Origin: Aureimonas frigidaquae | GTDB lineage: Bacteria > Pseudomonadota > Alphaproteobacteria > Rhizobiales > Rhizobiaceae | Length of the DNA stretch: 64,000 nucleotides | Direction of reading: 5' to 3' | NCBI RefSeq assembly: GCF_001463905.1 | Contig: NZ_BBWR01000002.1 | Coordinates: 62,001-126,000 of the forward strand | Shown: piece by piece, positions 1 through 8,552 of the stretch | Numbering within the stretch: the first letter of the stretch is position 1 | How the letters are laid out: every line of letters begins with the position of its first letter | Translations under genes and position numbers: made by a program | The notes under the pieces: model-generated | What the model was told of the DNA's origin: nothing | The model's input: the letters and a program-made list of their open reading frames with translations, nothing else | Database searches by the model: none

Positions 1-125
1 ATTCGGCGTCAGCACGGAGCTCAAAAATTGCCCGTGTTTCCATCTCATGACGCGGGCAGGGCGTTCGACCCAGGTCCCCTTACGCGAGCGAGCCTGCGCT
101 GTTCCGCGGGCCTATGGGGCTATCA

Positions 126-437
126 TCAATCGAGCCGGGTCAGAACGGCCGTATACGGCTCTTCCGGATTGTCGTCAGGAATGCAATCCATATGGATCGC
201 ATCCCCCTCGATGGCGCCTTCGAACAGGACGGTGTGGGGAACGCCGGTCGGTCCAAAACCGATCTCGTAGACGAGCGAAGCCTTGCCGAACAGCCGATCG
301 TCAATGACTTCGAAACTGCCGGAAAAGAGCTGCCCTTCACTGGTGGCGAAGATGCGTCCATTGATCAGAACCGCAGATCCCTGGGCGTCTCGACGCTCCC
401 TTGGGCCCGTCGTATACAGGAAGAGACCTTCACGCAT
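126..437 (-). CDS. GrlR-like small regulatory-domain protein
   Basis: 103-residue protein that starts MREGLF and reads as a compact beta-rich domain: an N-terminal segment followed by alternating short strands and glycine turns, with motifs such as SAVLINGRIFATSEG and GQLFSGSFEV. This layout resembles the GrlR family (small lipocalin-like proteins first described as negative regulators of type III secretion, common as orphans in Rhizobiales); that match is from memory and the role here is unknown. No partner gene is visible. It lies in host DNA left of the integrated element. Confidence 0.55.
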   Translation of the reverse strand: MREGLFLYTTGPRERRDAQGSAVLINGRIFATSEGQLFSGSFEVIDDRLFGKASLVYEIGFGPTGVPHTVLFEGAIEGDAIHMDCIPDDNPEEPYTAVLTRLD

Positions 438-471
438 TGCCGTTACCCTTCACATGGTCCGGCAAAAGCAA

Positions 472-684
472 TTAGAGGGCAGTGTCGGCAATTAAATAGA
501 ATTCGAAGCCTCCGACAATGTGCCGCATGCCAGCCAGCTGCTTGCGATGCAGGTTCTCGAAGACTTTGATGGATCGGACGTCGCAGGGCATCCCATGCCA
601 CTTATGGCCGGAACGGCGGAGCTGGACCGTACCCTTTTGAAGATGCCCGAGTGCCAATGACTCGCTTGCCGATAGTCTGTTCAT
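472..684 (-). CDS. small hypothetical protein, possibly winged-helix
   Basis: A 70-residue reading frame from the ATG at 684. Its sequence (ESLALGHLQKG near the N-terminus, then a predicted helix around IKVFENLHRKQLAG followed by a short beta-like tail) resembles a minimal winged helix. There is no convincing ribosome binding site and no recognisable relative, so it may be a chance frame in a gene-poor region. Confidence 0.35.
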   Translation of the reverse strand: MNRLSASESLALGHLQKGTVQLRRSGHKWHGMPCDVRSIKVFENLHRKQLAGMRHIVGGFEFYLIADTAL

Positions 685-803
685 AGAGCCGCCCAAACCT
701 TTTCGTGGTGGTGCGCAGCCCCTTGTATACGATTATGTGGTAAAACTACGTTCTCCCTGCCGAAGTCATCCTTAGCCTGCGCAGGACCCGCGTGACGGAG
801 CTG

Positions 804-1025
804 CTAAGCGACCTCCGGTGACAGGACGCGAACTGCCTTTTCCAGAAGCCGTGCCGCTTCTTCCCTAGCTGCAGCCTCGACGCGGGACCTACTCCCCTCG
901 CAGGAAGAGATGGGCAACTGGACACTCATCGAAGCATAGCGCTTCTGCACGTCGAAACCCCGCAGATTGATGCTTGCCTCGTTGTTCATGACATCGATAC
1001 GGACGTCTCTGACGACGAGTGTCAC
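804..1025 (-). CDS. small hypothetical protein
   Basis: 73-residue protein with a GTG start. The composition is protein-like: an N-terminal beta-like part (TLVVRDVRIDV) and a C-terminal amphipathic alanine- and glutamate-rich helix (VEAAAREEAARLLEKAVRVL). The family is not recognised and there are no operon partners. It lies in the host flank left of the integrated element. Confidence 0.4.
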   Translation of the reverse strand: MTLVVRDVRIDVMNNEASINLRGFDVQKRYASMSVQLPISSCEGSRSRVEAAAREEAARLLEKAVRVLSPEVA

Positions 1026-1506
1026 GCCATTCTTCTACTGCCGGAGCTATTCAACAAGGTACGTCTGACGGCCCAATTCCAGACCGCCAGTATCCAATGC
1101 TGACGTGATAGGTAGTGCGGCAAGTAACTAAAAGCTGTTTCGGTAGACGCCTTCGCAATTCCGGGTGCTTTTGCTACAGCGCAGGGCGTATCCCCGCGTG
1201 GCCGAGCGTGACCTATGCGTCGGCACCAGTGAGGATAGAGCGGAAGGGACCCCTAAAGCTCGCCGCCACTCTGGTCTGCCACCGCCTTCCACACAGTCGA
1301 GCGCAGCAGCGACACTGCGATGGCGTGTTCCATGGAAGCTGGAGGGGGAGGGTTTCCTGGTACGACGCCCGGAACAACTGTGTCCAATCGCATAAGGCCG
1401 CGAGCGTCTTCGAACAGATTGACGTAGCGAACCTCATGGCGCTAAACACCGCCTCACAAGGCTTTTGCTGCACGCGCAATTCGCTGCGGCAGGCGCATGG
1501 AAGCCT
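1026..1506. other. gene-poor flank, no convincing gene
   Basis: About 480 bases without a convincing coding region. The open frames crossing it on both strands run through the tRNA-derived repeat and have unlikely composition (many Cys, Arg and Ser). Before the element integrated, this DNA would have lain directly upstream of the tRNA-Ser gene and should hold its original promoter. Confidence 0.5.
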
Positions 1507-1546
1507 TGGAAGGGTGGCCGAGTGGTTTAAGGCAGCGGTCTTGAAA
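1507..1546 (+). repeat. attL: 40-bp direct repeat, 5' half of tRNA-Ser
   Basis: This 40-bp segment matches 18229-18268 exactly. It comprises the acceptor 5' strand, D-arm and anticodon 5' stem and loop of tRNA-Ser(UGA). Identity stops after the last base of the anticodon loop (GAAA then TT here, GAAA then AC at 18269). It is the left junction of the integrated element and not a working tRNA gene because the 3' half is missing. Confidence 0.93.
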
Positions 1547-1652
1547 TTCGGTTGCGGGCGTGTCGCTCTATACCTTCGGATGACCGCATAGCCCGATTTG
1601 CAGGGCCTTACACGCCAGTGCGTCCAGCTCTGTATGATGCTGTATCGTGCGC

Positions 1653-1683
1653 TGCTACCGAGTTGGGTAGCAAAATGGTAGCA
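1653..1683. promoter_or_regulatory. candidate integrase arm-type sites, left
   Basis: GGTAGCA occurs at 1666-1672 and 1677-1683, start to start 11 bp apart, with an inverted copy (TGCTACC) at 1653-1659. The same heptamer occurs twice, again 11 bp apart, beside the right att repeat. The matched spacing at both ends suggests binding sites for the N-terminal arm domain of the tyrosine integrase. Confidence 0.6.
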
Positions 1684-1813
1684 CGATGTTCTCTCCACGT
1701 TCTCCTTGGTCCGAGCGTCTGCGTTCGTCTCGACAGCTGGACGCATACGGACATGTTGATTGACGAACCAATCTCTACGCTGGCATTCTTGTCTCAAACG
1801 GGAGCGCCAAACT

Positions 1814-2341
1814 ATGCCCAATATCCTTCGCAAACCATTGATTAAGCCGCTTCGTGAGATCCAGATTGGCGAGCTGTTTAAAATGCCGTTGCGTAACAGC
1901 TGGGCCCTATGCCTTTTGCTGGACGAAGCGGGCCCACGCCGACTTTTAGGGATCATATCTAGCCCGGAGGCCGGTCATCCCTTTTTCTTACGAGCTGAAA
2001 ACGATATGATCGCCTGCGTCTCTTATGGCTCGGAGTGGGTGATCGATCCTGAAGCCGGGGAAGAGAGCTTCGTTCACCCGCACTTCTTCGAGGATGAGAT
2101 CGGTACTATCCGGATAAGTGCCGACGACGCTTGGATGCGATTTGATCCGCCCCTTGGGGTCAATGATTTTGATATGGGGAACTTCAGCCTTCTTGGGCAT
2201 GGAGAGTTTGATAGAAACACACAGGCAGTACCTTATCGCCAATGGTCGATCTGGCAGTCTGACGAAGAACGGAACTCTCGGCACGGTCAGCCGCTCGTAC
2301 GGATAGTAGGTCGTAGCGCCAGACCGGACGTCCAACCCTAG
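1814..2341 (+). CDS. hypothetical accessory protein at the element's left end
   Basis: 175-residue acidic soluble protein with no signal peptide or membrane segment. The start at 1814 is chosen because GGGAG lies at 1800-1804. An in-frame upstream ATG at 1760 would add 18 residues. No family was recognised. It is transcribed against the structural genes and lies between the attL end and the tape-measure gene. Genes in this position in phages and satellites are often cargo expressed from the integrated state, such as defence or exclusion functions; that role is inference only. Confidence 0.6.
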   Translation: MPNILRKPLIKPLREIQIGELFKMPLRNSWALCLLLDEAGPRRLLGIISSPEAGHPFFLRAENDMIACVSYGSEWVIDPEAGEESFVHPHFFEDEIGTIRISADDAWMRFDPPLGVNDFDMGNFSLLGHGEFDRNTQAVPYRQWSIWQSDEERNSRHGQPLVRIVGRSARPDVQP

Positions 2342-2348
2342 CAAGGGT

Positions 2349-2373
2349 CAATCGCGTCAAGTTGAGGCGATTG
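2349..2373. terminator. hairpin between convergent genes
   Basis: Perfect inverted repeat CAATCGC / GCGATTG with an 11-bp loop, between the stop of the accessory gene and the convergent stop of the tape-measure gene. There is no T-run, so it is at best a weak bidirectional terminator. Confidence 0.35.
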
Positions 2374-2416
2374 AATGCAGCTAGGAACGGTCGAAGGCCA
2401 ATTGTCTACAGGCATG

Positions 2417-5068
2417 TCAGCGGCTCGCTAGTCTGGGACGCGCCCCGAAGCCTTGTCGGAGGGCATTGTTCGTTTCAGTGCCGCGCGTGGAGAGCTTCTG
2501 AGCGACGGCCTTATCAAGAATGACCGACATGCTTCCGTCCGGCTGACGCTCCGTACGAGCATCCGCCTGCACACCAGTATTGTTCACGACGTTCAGGTTG
2601 ATCTCCGGCGCGCCACCTGTTCGGACGACTGTAAGGCTAGGAGCCGACAGCGATGGCATAGCAACCGCACCACCGCCAGCGTAGCCTCTCCTGCCAAGCC
2701 GCATGCCTTCAACAGCGGCTACCCCGCCCGCCCTGGCAACATCGTCCTGCGACCAGACCACCTCTCCTTTGTGCACGATGCCGGCAGGCTGCCGAACGCC
2801 ACCGGGACCTGTGTAGCCACCTGAAGAAAACAAGCCGCCGACACCTTTTGAGATGGCCGATGAAGCTAGGGGTGATCGACCGCCACCACCAAGGCCGCCG
2901 AACAGGCTTTGAAGCAGGCCATCGAAGGCCATATCCAGAAGCTTGTCGGCAATCCGGCCAAGAACATTCTCGAAGGCCTCGGCAGCCGACTTGCCTGCCA
3001 GAAGGTCCTGAGCAAAGCCCTTGAACGCGCCCTCCGCGAGGTCTGACAATATTGCCTGCGTTTCAGCTAGGCGCTGGCTGGCGACTTCCGCATCAGCCAT
3101 GCCCTGCGCGAGGAGGGAAAGTTGCTCTCGCTGCTCGTCAGACAGCTCTATCCCGGCTTGCTGAGCCTGATTGAGCAAATCCTGCTCGTAGCGCTGCGCA
3201 GCGGCCTGCTCTGCGGTCAAGGTGCGTTGCTGCGCCTCTGTCTGAAGCTGGACGATGTATTCCGCGCCTGTGGCGAGGATCTGCCGATACGACTGATCTT
3301 GCTCTAGCGCAGCCTGCGTCACTTCACGACGACGCTCCAACTCGGCAGTAAGGCCTTCGGTCAATCCTTCACGCTCTGCGCCGGGGATTGAGCGGAAGCC
3401 TAGCACCCGATCGCGGTCGTAAGTCTGCGTGTTGACCCCGTTGGACTGGTTCCCGCCGAGAACTCGAACGTTGCCCTTTTCATCATAGCCTTCGAAGAAG
3501 CCGACATGACCCTGCGCAGCGTTGTTGCCCCTGGACAGAACCACAATATCGCCCCGGCGGGGGTCATTCGTGGCCTCGCCGTAGTTCATGAACGATCGCG
3601 CCGCGAGCGATCCCGTGCCGGGCAGGCCATTGGCCGCGAGGGCGGCGTTTACAAATGCCGCGCACCAGGCGGTCATGCGTGGATCGATGTTGACGTTTGC
3701 CTGCTTGAAGAAGCTGGAAAGAATGTTGGCATCTCGCCCTTCCGTGGCGCCAGTAAACCCACGAGCGGTCAGATACGGGGCAGAGGCCAAGCGCTCGCGC
3801 TTCTTCTTACCGGCCTCGCCTTCGACCTCGTAATCGTCGACCGACACCGCGTCGGCCGGAACTACGATCTTGCCGAGACGGACCTCGGCCTGTGGGATAC
3901 CGCCGGGGCGAACCCTGCCGCCGCGATCCGATAAGCTGCCACCAAACCTGGCATTCATCGTGTCGGACGTGTCTTGTTCCTGCCGCTCGCGGCGCATCTG
4001 GGCGCTTTCGATATGAAGTATCGAATTCGGGGTCGTCAGCCAGTCCGGCAGCTTGCGGATGAGGCTGTCCACGACGCCGCCACTATCGTTGATCTCGGAG
4101 ATCCGCAGAGCCCAGTCCTTCGCCGAGATGGATGCGTTATTGAAGGCGGTGACGATCCCCTCCAGGGCGCCCGTGATGCCTTCGAGCGTCTTGACCGCCT
4201 GGGCGACATCGATGCCGTTCAGGGTGTCGACTACCATGTCGACGACGGCTGACATAGCCCGCCCGGCTTCGGTGCTTTCGTTGAACCGGGTGGCGAGGTC
4301 GGTGAAGGCGTTATTGAGACGCGTCATCGATTGGCCGATCGTCGACGAACTGCCCTCAAGCTGCTTCGCCATGACCGGGGCGCCGACGTTGACCGCGTCA
4401 AAGAACGCTCGCGAGGACAGACGGCCATCGAGCATCAGCTTGCGCAACTGGGCGACCGATCCACCCGCTTCCTTAATGCCGATTGCGGCAGCCTGTGCGA
4501 TGGTCGGCGCGCCTTCCAGTATTGAGTTGAACTCTTCCGCCCGCACCACACCGCCGCCAAGTGCCTGCGAAAGCTGGAGCAACGCGCCGCTGGCTTCCTC
4601 GGCGCTCGTGCCGCCGACGCGCAGGAGCGTTGCAACGCTGTCCGTGAAGGTCATGAGCTGGCCGGACGAAACGCCCAACTCCTTTTGCGAGCGGGCAACA
4701 CGGCTATAGAGGGTGACGAGGGTTTCGAGCGGTGCGGCGTTGCGCTGCGCGGCGGCGTACAACTGCCCGTACACTTGCGTGAGCGCCTTGCCCTCCAGGC
4801 CGACAACCTTCAGGGCATTCTCAACCCGCGTCGCGCTGTCGATGAACTGGCCCGCAGTCCGGATTGTGAACGCGCCGGCAAGGCCGGCGGCAGCACCGCG
4901 CGCCATGTTCACAAAACGCTGGTTGACGTTGCGGGCCATGGTCCCCGCACGCTTTTCAATTGCACCGAGTTCTCGATCGGCCGTGTTGCGGCCTTTGCGC
5001 ATCTCGCGTTCAAGCTGGTTAATGCGGGCTTCAACGTTGATGAGCAGACGTTCGGCTTCAACGGCCAT
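2417..5068 (-). CDS. phage tape-measure protein with cell-wall hydrolase domain
   Basis: 883 residues. Residues about 1-60 are a coiled-coil start (ARINQLEREMRKGRNTADREL). Residues about 75-280 match the tape-measure N-terminal domain (RVENALKVVGLEG, then RAEEFNSILEGAP and STIGQSMTRLNNAF). Residues about 440-560 form a CHAP/NlpC-like TIGR02594-type domain with catalytic Cys in MTAWCAAF (about 466) and His in AQGHVGFF (about 519). A long helical stretch and a Gly/Ser-rich C-terminus follow. Tape-measure proteins set tail length in long-tailed phages and can help DNA cross the cell wall. It is the last gene of the structural run and the only tail gene found, which is odd for a satellite. Confidence 0.9.
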   Translation of the reverse strand: MAVEAERLLINVEARINQLEREMRKGRNTADRELGAIEKRAGTMARNVNQRFVNMARGAAAGLAGAFTIRTAGQFIDSATRVENALKVVGLEGKALTQVYGQLYAAAQRNAAPLETLVTLYSRVARSQKELGVSSGQLMTFTDSVATLLRVGGTSAEEASGALLQLSQALGGGVVRAEEFNSILEGAPTIAQAAAIGIKEAGGSVAQLRKLMLDGRLSSRAFFDAVNVGAPVMAKQLEGSSSTIGQSMTRLNNAFTDLATRFNESTEAGRAMSAVVDMVVDTLNGIDVAQAVKTLEGITGALEGIVTAFNNASISAKDWALRISEINDSGGVVDSLIRKLPDWLTTPNSILHIESAQMRRERQEQDTSDTMNARFGGSLSDRGGRVRPGGIPQAEVRLGKIVVPADAVSVDDYEVEGEAGKKKRERLASAPYLTARGFTGATEGRDANILSSFFKQANVNIDPRMTAWCAAFVNAALAANGLPGTGSLAARSFMNYGEATNDPRRGDIVVLSRGNNAAQGHVGFFEGYDEKGNVRVLGGNQSNGVNTQTYDRDRVLGFRSIPGAEREGLTEGLTAELERRREVTQAALEQDQSYRQILATGAEYIVQLQTEAQQRTLTAEQAAAQRYEQDLLNQAQQAGIELSDEQREQLSLLAQGMADAEVASQRLAETQAILSDLAEGAFKGFAQDLLAGKSAAEAFENVLGRIADKLLDMAFDGLLQSLFGGLGGGGRSPLASSAISKGVGGLFSSGGYTGPGGVRQPAGIVHKGEVVWSQDDVARAGGVAAVEGMRLGRRGYAGGGAVAMPSLSAPSLTVVRTGGAPEINLNVVNNTGVQADARTERQPDGSMSVILDKAVAQKLSTRGTETNNALRQGFGARPRLASR

Positions 5069-5312
5069 TGTGTTCGTCCTCCTTCGAACTACAGACCGGT
5101 ACGGCCGCTTTCAGGCATGCAACTGTAAACTCGCGCAAATCCTCGACGCGGCCCATGGCCACCGCCGCGGCTACTAATTCCCTGATGCAGAGCCGTGGAT
5201 CGCAATCGTAAGTTCGCATAGCCGTTACTGTTCTTTCGACGATCCGGTAGGGAACGTCAGGCTTGTACAGGCGCTCAACCATGAGCGCAGAAATGTCTAT
5301 CGCGTTGCTCAT
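5058..5312 (-). CDS. small phage protein upstream of tape measure
   Basis: 84-residue protein starting MSNAIDIS. The start at 5312 is chosen because it overlaps the stop of the upstream zinc-cluster gene (ATGA). The longer frame to 5372 would intrude deep into that gene. Its 3' end overlaps the tape-measure start by 11 bp, so the three genes are translationally coupled. It is mostly helical with no known domain. Its position just before the tape measure is where tail chaperones usually lie, but no slippery sequence or similarity supports that. Confidence 0.65.
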   Translation of the reverse strand: MSNAIDISALMVERLYKPDVPYRIVERTVTAMRTYDCDPRLCIRELVAAAVAMGRVEDLREFTVACLKAAVPVCSSKEDEHNGR

Positions 5313-6145
5313 TCGGCTGCCTCGCATTGAAAAATGGACTTCCCGCCACTTCGTATGGCGCTGAAAAAGCACGACTTCGAGCAGAACGCGCTCTTGCTTT
5401 TGCGGTCTTTGCGAGGTCGGGGGACGAAGAGACCGCCGCAGTAGCCGCAGGCCTGCTCGTTCTTCCGCGCATGTTCAGCCCTCCGCCAGTCGTACCCGCA
5501 TCGCGGTGTGCAAAACTCGACACGGGGCAGTCCCTGGAATGGCGTCTGACAGTGCTTGCATGGACGCACCTCCATCCGTGCCTTGTAGCGTGCAGCCTGC
5601 GCTCGGATTTTCTCCGGGTTGGCTCGCGACCACGCCTTGACGAGCGCGTTCATTTTGTCGCGGTTGTCGCGCTGCCATTCACGTTTGCGCGTGATGCTCG
5701 CGCATTCCTCGCAGCAATGAGTACCGCGGTGGAACTCTTCGAGGATGCCGCCGCATCCGGCGCAATGGCGATGACGCCACGATGTCGGATCAGGCTCGCG
5801 GTATTCCGGCTGCCCTTGGAGCCACGAAGGCCTTTTGGCACCAATTTTCCCCAGTGCGATACGAACTACTTCAAGGGCGTTGGCATCAGCGTCAGCCCAT
5901 GTGAAGCCCCGGGAGATCAGCAATACCCGTACCGCATACCGGCATGTGCCCTCGAACTGGAACATGGTCGGCTGACCGATGCGAAGGATTGGAATGATCG
6001 TCTCGACCATTGCCGCGGTCTTCCTCTCGCCAAGTGCGCGCTTTTGCTCGGCAGCTCGGCGAATGGCCTTCGCTTGCTCTTTCTCCTCCAGCTTGATTTG
6101 GAAGTTACGGAGGTACCTCATGGTTTCGGGAGTCAACTGAAGCAT
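5309..6145 (-). CDS. triple zinc-cluster phage protein
   Basis: 278 residues. The N-terminal half is helical and highly charged. The C-terminal half holds three spaced Cys pairs that look like zinc-binding knuckles: CAGCGG with CCEEC, CKHC with CTPRC, and CGYCGG with CSKSC. The segment between the first two sets is Arg/Lys-rich (KAWSRANPEKIRAQAARYKARM), as in nucleic-acid-binding proteins. No HNH signature is visible. It is coupled to TerL upstream (TGATG) and to the 84-residue gene downstream (ATGA). Lying between terminase and tape measure, it may act in packaging or be a degenerate homing endonuclease. The family is not recognised. Confidence 0.6.
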   Translation of the reverse strand: MLQLTPETMRYLRNFQIKLEEKEQAKAIRRAAEQKRALGERKTAAMVETIIPILRIGQPTMFQFEGTCRYAVRVLLISRGFTWADADANALEVVRIALGKIGAKRPSWLQGQPEYREPDPTSWRHRHCAGCGGILEEFHRGTHCCEECASITRKREWQRDNRDKMNALVKAWSRANPEKIRAQAARYKARMEVRPCKHCQTPFQGLPRVEFCTPRCGYDWRRAEHARKNEQACGYCGGLFVPRPRKDRKSKSAFCSKSCFFSAIRSGGKSIFQCEAAE

Positions 6146-7743
6146 CAGAACACCAGCAGCCCTTCTGGGCGCGCATCAGCATCAGCGTAAACGCTTCTGC
6201 CACTGTCACCCTCTGTGGCGCGAGCTACTGCCATCGCGGCAGCAACTGCGCCGTCAATCCGATCCTTGCTCTTGCCCTTGTGGAAGCTCTTGTTGCCGGC
6301 CTTGTCGATCTCGACCGCGACGTTGTCGAAGCACCACCGCAGGACCGGGTTGCCGTCATGCCGGAAGCGCCGACCAATAATGACGCGCTCCAGCTCAGCA
6401 ATTGCCGGCGCCATAGTCCGCCACCCCTGGCGCATCTCGACGACCGGATAGCCATCCTCAGCGAGCGGTACGCTGATCTGTCGGGCATAGGCTGGATCGA
6501 AGGCTATTTCCCGAACCTCGAACCGGACGCACAATTCGCGGATGAATTGCTCGACAGCGCGATAGTCGATGACGTTGCCGGGCGTTGGAATGATGCGCCC
6601 CTCTTCTGCCCAGCGGGGATATGGAACACCATCACGATCGGCGCGGGCACGAAGGTTTTCCTCCGGCACAAAGAACCAGGCCATGACGCGGTGGCTGTCG
6701 TCGCCATCTGGAAAGCTCGCCACGATAGCAGTGAGATCCGTGGTCAATGAGGCGTCGACTGCGATCCAACACGGCTCATTCTCAAGATCGGCTTCGTCGA
6801 TCGCCTCCGCGCCCTCGTCGTAGATCGCCATCTCGACGAATGGATCGGCAGAGTGATCGAGCCAGACATTCAAGTGCAGCTGGCGGAAAGCTTCGCGATC
6901 TGCAGGCTTGTTCTCAGCCTCACGGGCAAGTTGGCGGAGGCCTTCGATATCCGGGAAGCCGTTCGCAAGTCCGGGATTAACGCGGTGCCACACTTCCTCG
7001 TCGCGCCAATTGGCGTCAGCAGGCGTCTCGAATAGGATCGGCAGTGTCGCGGGGTCGTCGATCTCCCCGCGCGCTACCTTGCGGGCATAGTCGATCGTGT
7101 CGAATGCGATGTTCTCCTGGCCGCGTCCTGCCGTGGTAATGACGACAAGGAGCGAGCCCGGCACTTTCACGAGGCCAGTTCGGATGACATCCCACAGCTC
7201 GCGTTTCTTCCAGGCGTGCAACTCGTCAACCAGTGCGAAGGTCGGGGTGCGCCCGTGCTGTGTTCCAGCATCCGCCGATAGGGCTTCAAGCACCGCTCCC
7301 GACTTCGGATGCGAGAGCCGGTTTTTGTAGCTCTGGAAGCCCATCTTCGAGGCAATGCGTTTATCGGCCCGGACGATGCCGACCGCTTCCTCGTAAGCAA
7401 TGCGAGCCTGCTTACGATCAGCGGCGGCAATGTTCGCCTGACCACCATTCAGACGCTCTGGACCGATAGTGTGGAGGAGACCAAGTGCCGCCCCCAGCGA
7501 GGTCTTCCGGTTTCCACGGGGCAAAAGGATGATGACGTTGCGTACGATCCGCCGACCGTTCGAATGGCATGGCCCGTAGATGCGCCTGACAATCCGCTCC
7601 TGCCATTCCGGCAGCTCGAATGCTCGCCCAGCCAGGCGGCTTTTTGGGTGACGCAAAATACGAAGAAAATCGACGGCACGCTGGCCATAACCGAAGGGGT
7701 CGTCGATCTCTGAGCCGTCAAAGATCCAGGTCGGCAAGCTCAT
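6145..7743 (-). CDS. terL: terminase large subunit
   Basis: 532-residue packaging motor of the Terminase_1 (HK97-like) family. The ATPase half has a Walker A-like loop at LPRGNRKTS (residues 74-82) and Walker B with adjacent glutamate at LVDEL (Asp173, Glu174). The nuclease half has the acidic motifs AVDASLTTDL, IAFDPAYA and DRIDGAVAAA near the C-terminus. Length is normal for the family and all motifs are intact, so the element probably keeps its own packaging. Its start overlaps TerS by 26 bp. Confidence 0.95.
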   Translation of the reverse strand: MSLPTWIFDGSEIDDPFGYGQRAVDFLRILRHPKSRLAGRAFELPEWQERIVRRIYGPCHSNGRRIVRNVIILLPRGNRKTSLGAALGLLHTIGPERLNGGQANIAAADRKQARIAYEEAVGIVRADKRIASKMGFQSYKNRLSHPKSGAVLEALSADAGTQHGRTPTFALVDELHAWKKRELWDVIRTGLVKVPGSLLVVITTAGRGQENIAFDTIDYARKVARGEIDDPATLPILFETPADANWRDEEVWHRVNPGLANGFPDIEGLRQLAREAENKPADREAFRQLHLNVWLDHSADPFVEMAIYDEGAEAIDEADLENEPCWIAVDASLTTDLTAIVASFPDGDDSHRVMAWFFVPEENLRARADRDGVPYPRWAEEGRIIPTPGNVIDYRAVEQFIRELCVRFEVREIAFDPAYARQISVPLAEDGYPVVEMRQGWRTMAPAIAELERVIIGRRFRHDGNPVLRWCFDNVAVEIDKAGNKSFHKGKSKDRIDGAVAAAMAVARATEGDSGRSVYADADARPEGLLVF

Positions 7744-8092
7744 CGTCTTCTCCCTCCTCTCGCATAGAGGGACGGGAGCGGCTGACTGGCGTCAGGCCCA
7801 GTTCAGATGCAAGCTGGCGGGCAGTCTGCATGGCCGCGTTCTGCATGCGGAACAGCGCTGGCGTGATTTCCTCGGCTTGGATAAGCCGCTCGATCTCACG
7901 AACACGACCGGTGCAGATGCAATAGTTCTCGACGCTTCCGAGATCAGCCGTCGTCAGGATGCGGCGCTTAACGAGAGCCGGCATGACCCGCTTCCATTCT
8001 TTTTTGGCGTCTGCAGTCAGGTGAGAAGGCGCTGCTGGCGTCCGATCAATGGCCGTATTGTCGATGACGAGACGGGGTTTGGTGCCTCTCAT
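7718..8092 (-). CDS. terS: terminase small subunit, P27 family
   Basis: 124-residue protein typical of P27-type small terminases, which recognise the packaging start site and recruit TerL. The conserved core APSHLTADAKKEWKRVMPAL is followed by helical segments and an acidic C-terminal tail (MREEGEDDELADL). The start overlaps the HNH stop as ATGA, and TerL follows with a 26-bp overlap. Satellites usually carry their own TerS to redirect packaging. Confidence 0.92.
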   Translation of the reverse strand: MRGTKPRLVIDNTAIDRTPAAPSHLTADAKKEWKRVMPALVKRRILTTADLGSVENYCICTGRVREIERLIQAEEITPALFRMQNAAMQTARQLASELGLTPVSRSRPSMREEGEDDELADLDL

Positions 8093-8550
8093 TTGCTGGC
8101 ACCTCCAGATGAAAAACTGAATTCTTCCCGATCTCGCGCAATTGGGGGAGGGCGGTCCTGCGGCGACTGACGAAAGTCCGCGACCACCCCCGGTCCTGTG
8201 GGGCGTCGTCCGAAGCCACCTTCTTCACGGACTGCTTTTCGACTGTTGCAGCCTCGCGCCATCGGCTGCCAGTTTGATCGCGACCAAAAGAGCGACTGAT
8301 CGCCTTTGTGAGCCTTCACGTGATCGACCACGTCAGCCGCTCGTCCACATCCGCAAGCGCATTGCCTGTTCTCTGGACGGGCGAGGAAAGCCTTGCTCTC
8401 TCGTTCCCACTTGCTGTTGTAACCACGGGCACGTGCGGAGGGCCTGCGAGCATCGGCTTCGGCAGCATTGCGGGATGCACAGGCTGGGCAGCCTCGACCG
8501 CGGTACGGTGGATGACCAGCGGGGCAGAGCTTGGGAGCGGACCAAGGCAT
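8089..8550 (-). CDS. HNH endonuclease
   Basis: 153 residues. The N-terminus has a CPAGH...CPAC zinc pair. The central HNH module has CACGCG, the DH pair in VVDHVKAHKG, the Asn in RSNWQP and the final His-equivalent region GCNSRKAV. Phage HNH proteins beside TerS/TerL cooperate with the terminase in cutting DNA for packaging, and HNH-TerS-TerL is a standard trio in HK97-type packaging and in capsid-forming PICIs. It is coupled to TerS by ATGA. Confidence 0.9.
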   Translation of the reverse strand: MPWSAPKLCPAGHPPYRGRGCPACASRNAAEADARRPSARARGYNSKWERESKAFLARPENRQCACGCGRAADVVDHVKAHKGDQSLFWSRSNWQPMARGCNSRKAVREEGGFGRRPTGPGVVADFRQSPQDRPPPIARDREEFSFSSGGASK

Positions 8551-8552
8551 AG

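Noticed and set aside
1507-1546. Second tRNA-Ser gene
   Set aside because: Only the 5' half is present; the sequence after the anticodon loop does not complete a tRNA.
1213-1956. Long minus-strand open frame across the attL junction
   Set aside because: It crosses the tRNA-derived repeat and the start of the plus-strand accessory gene, and its composition is unlike a real protein.
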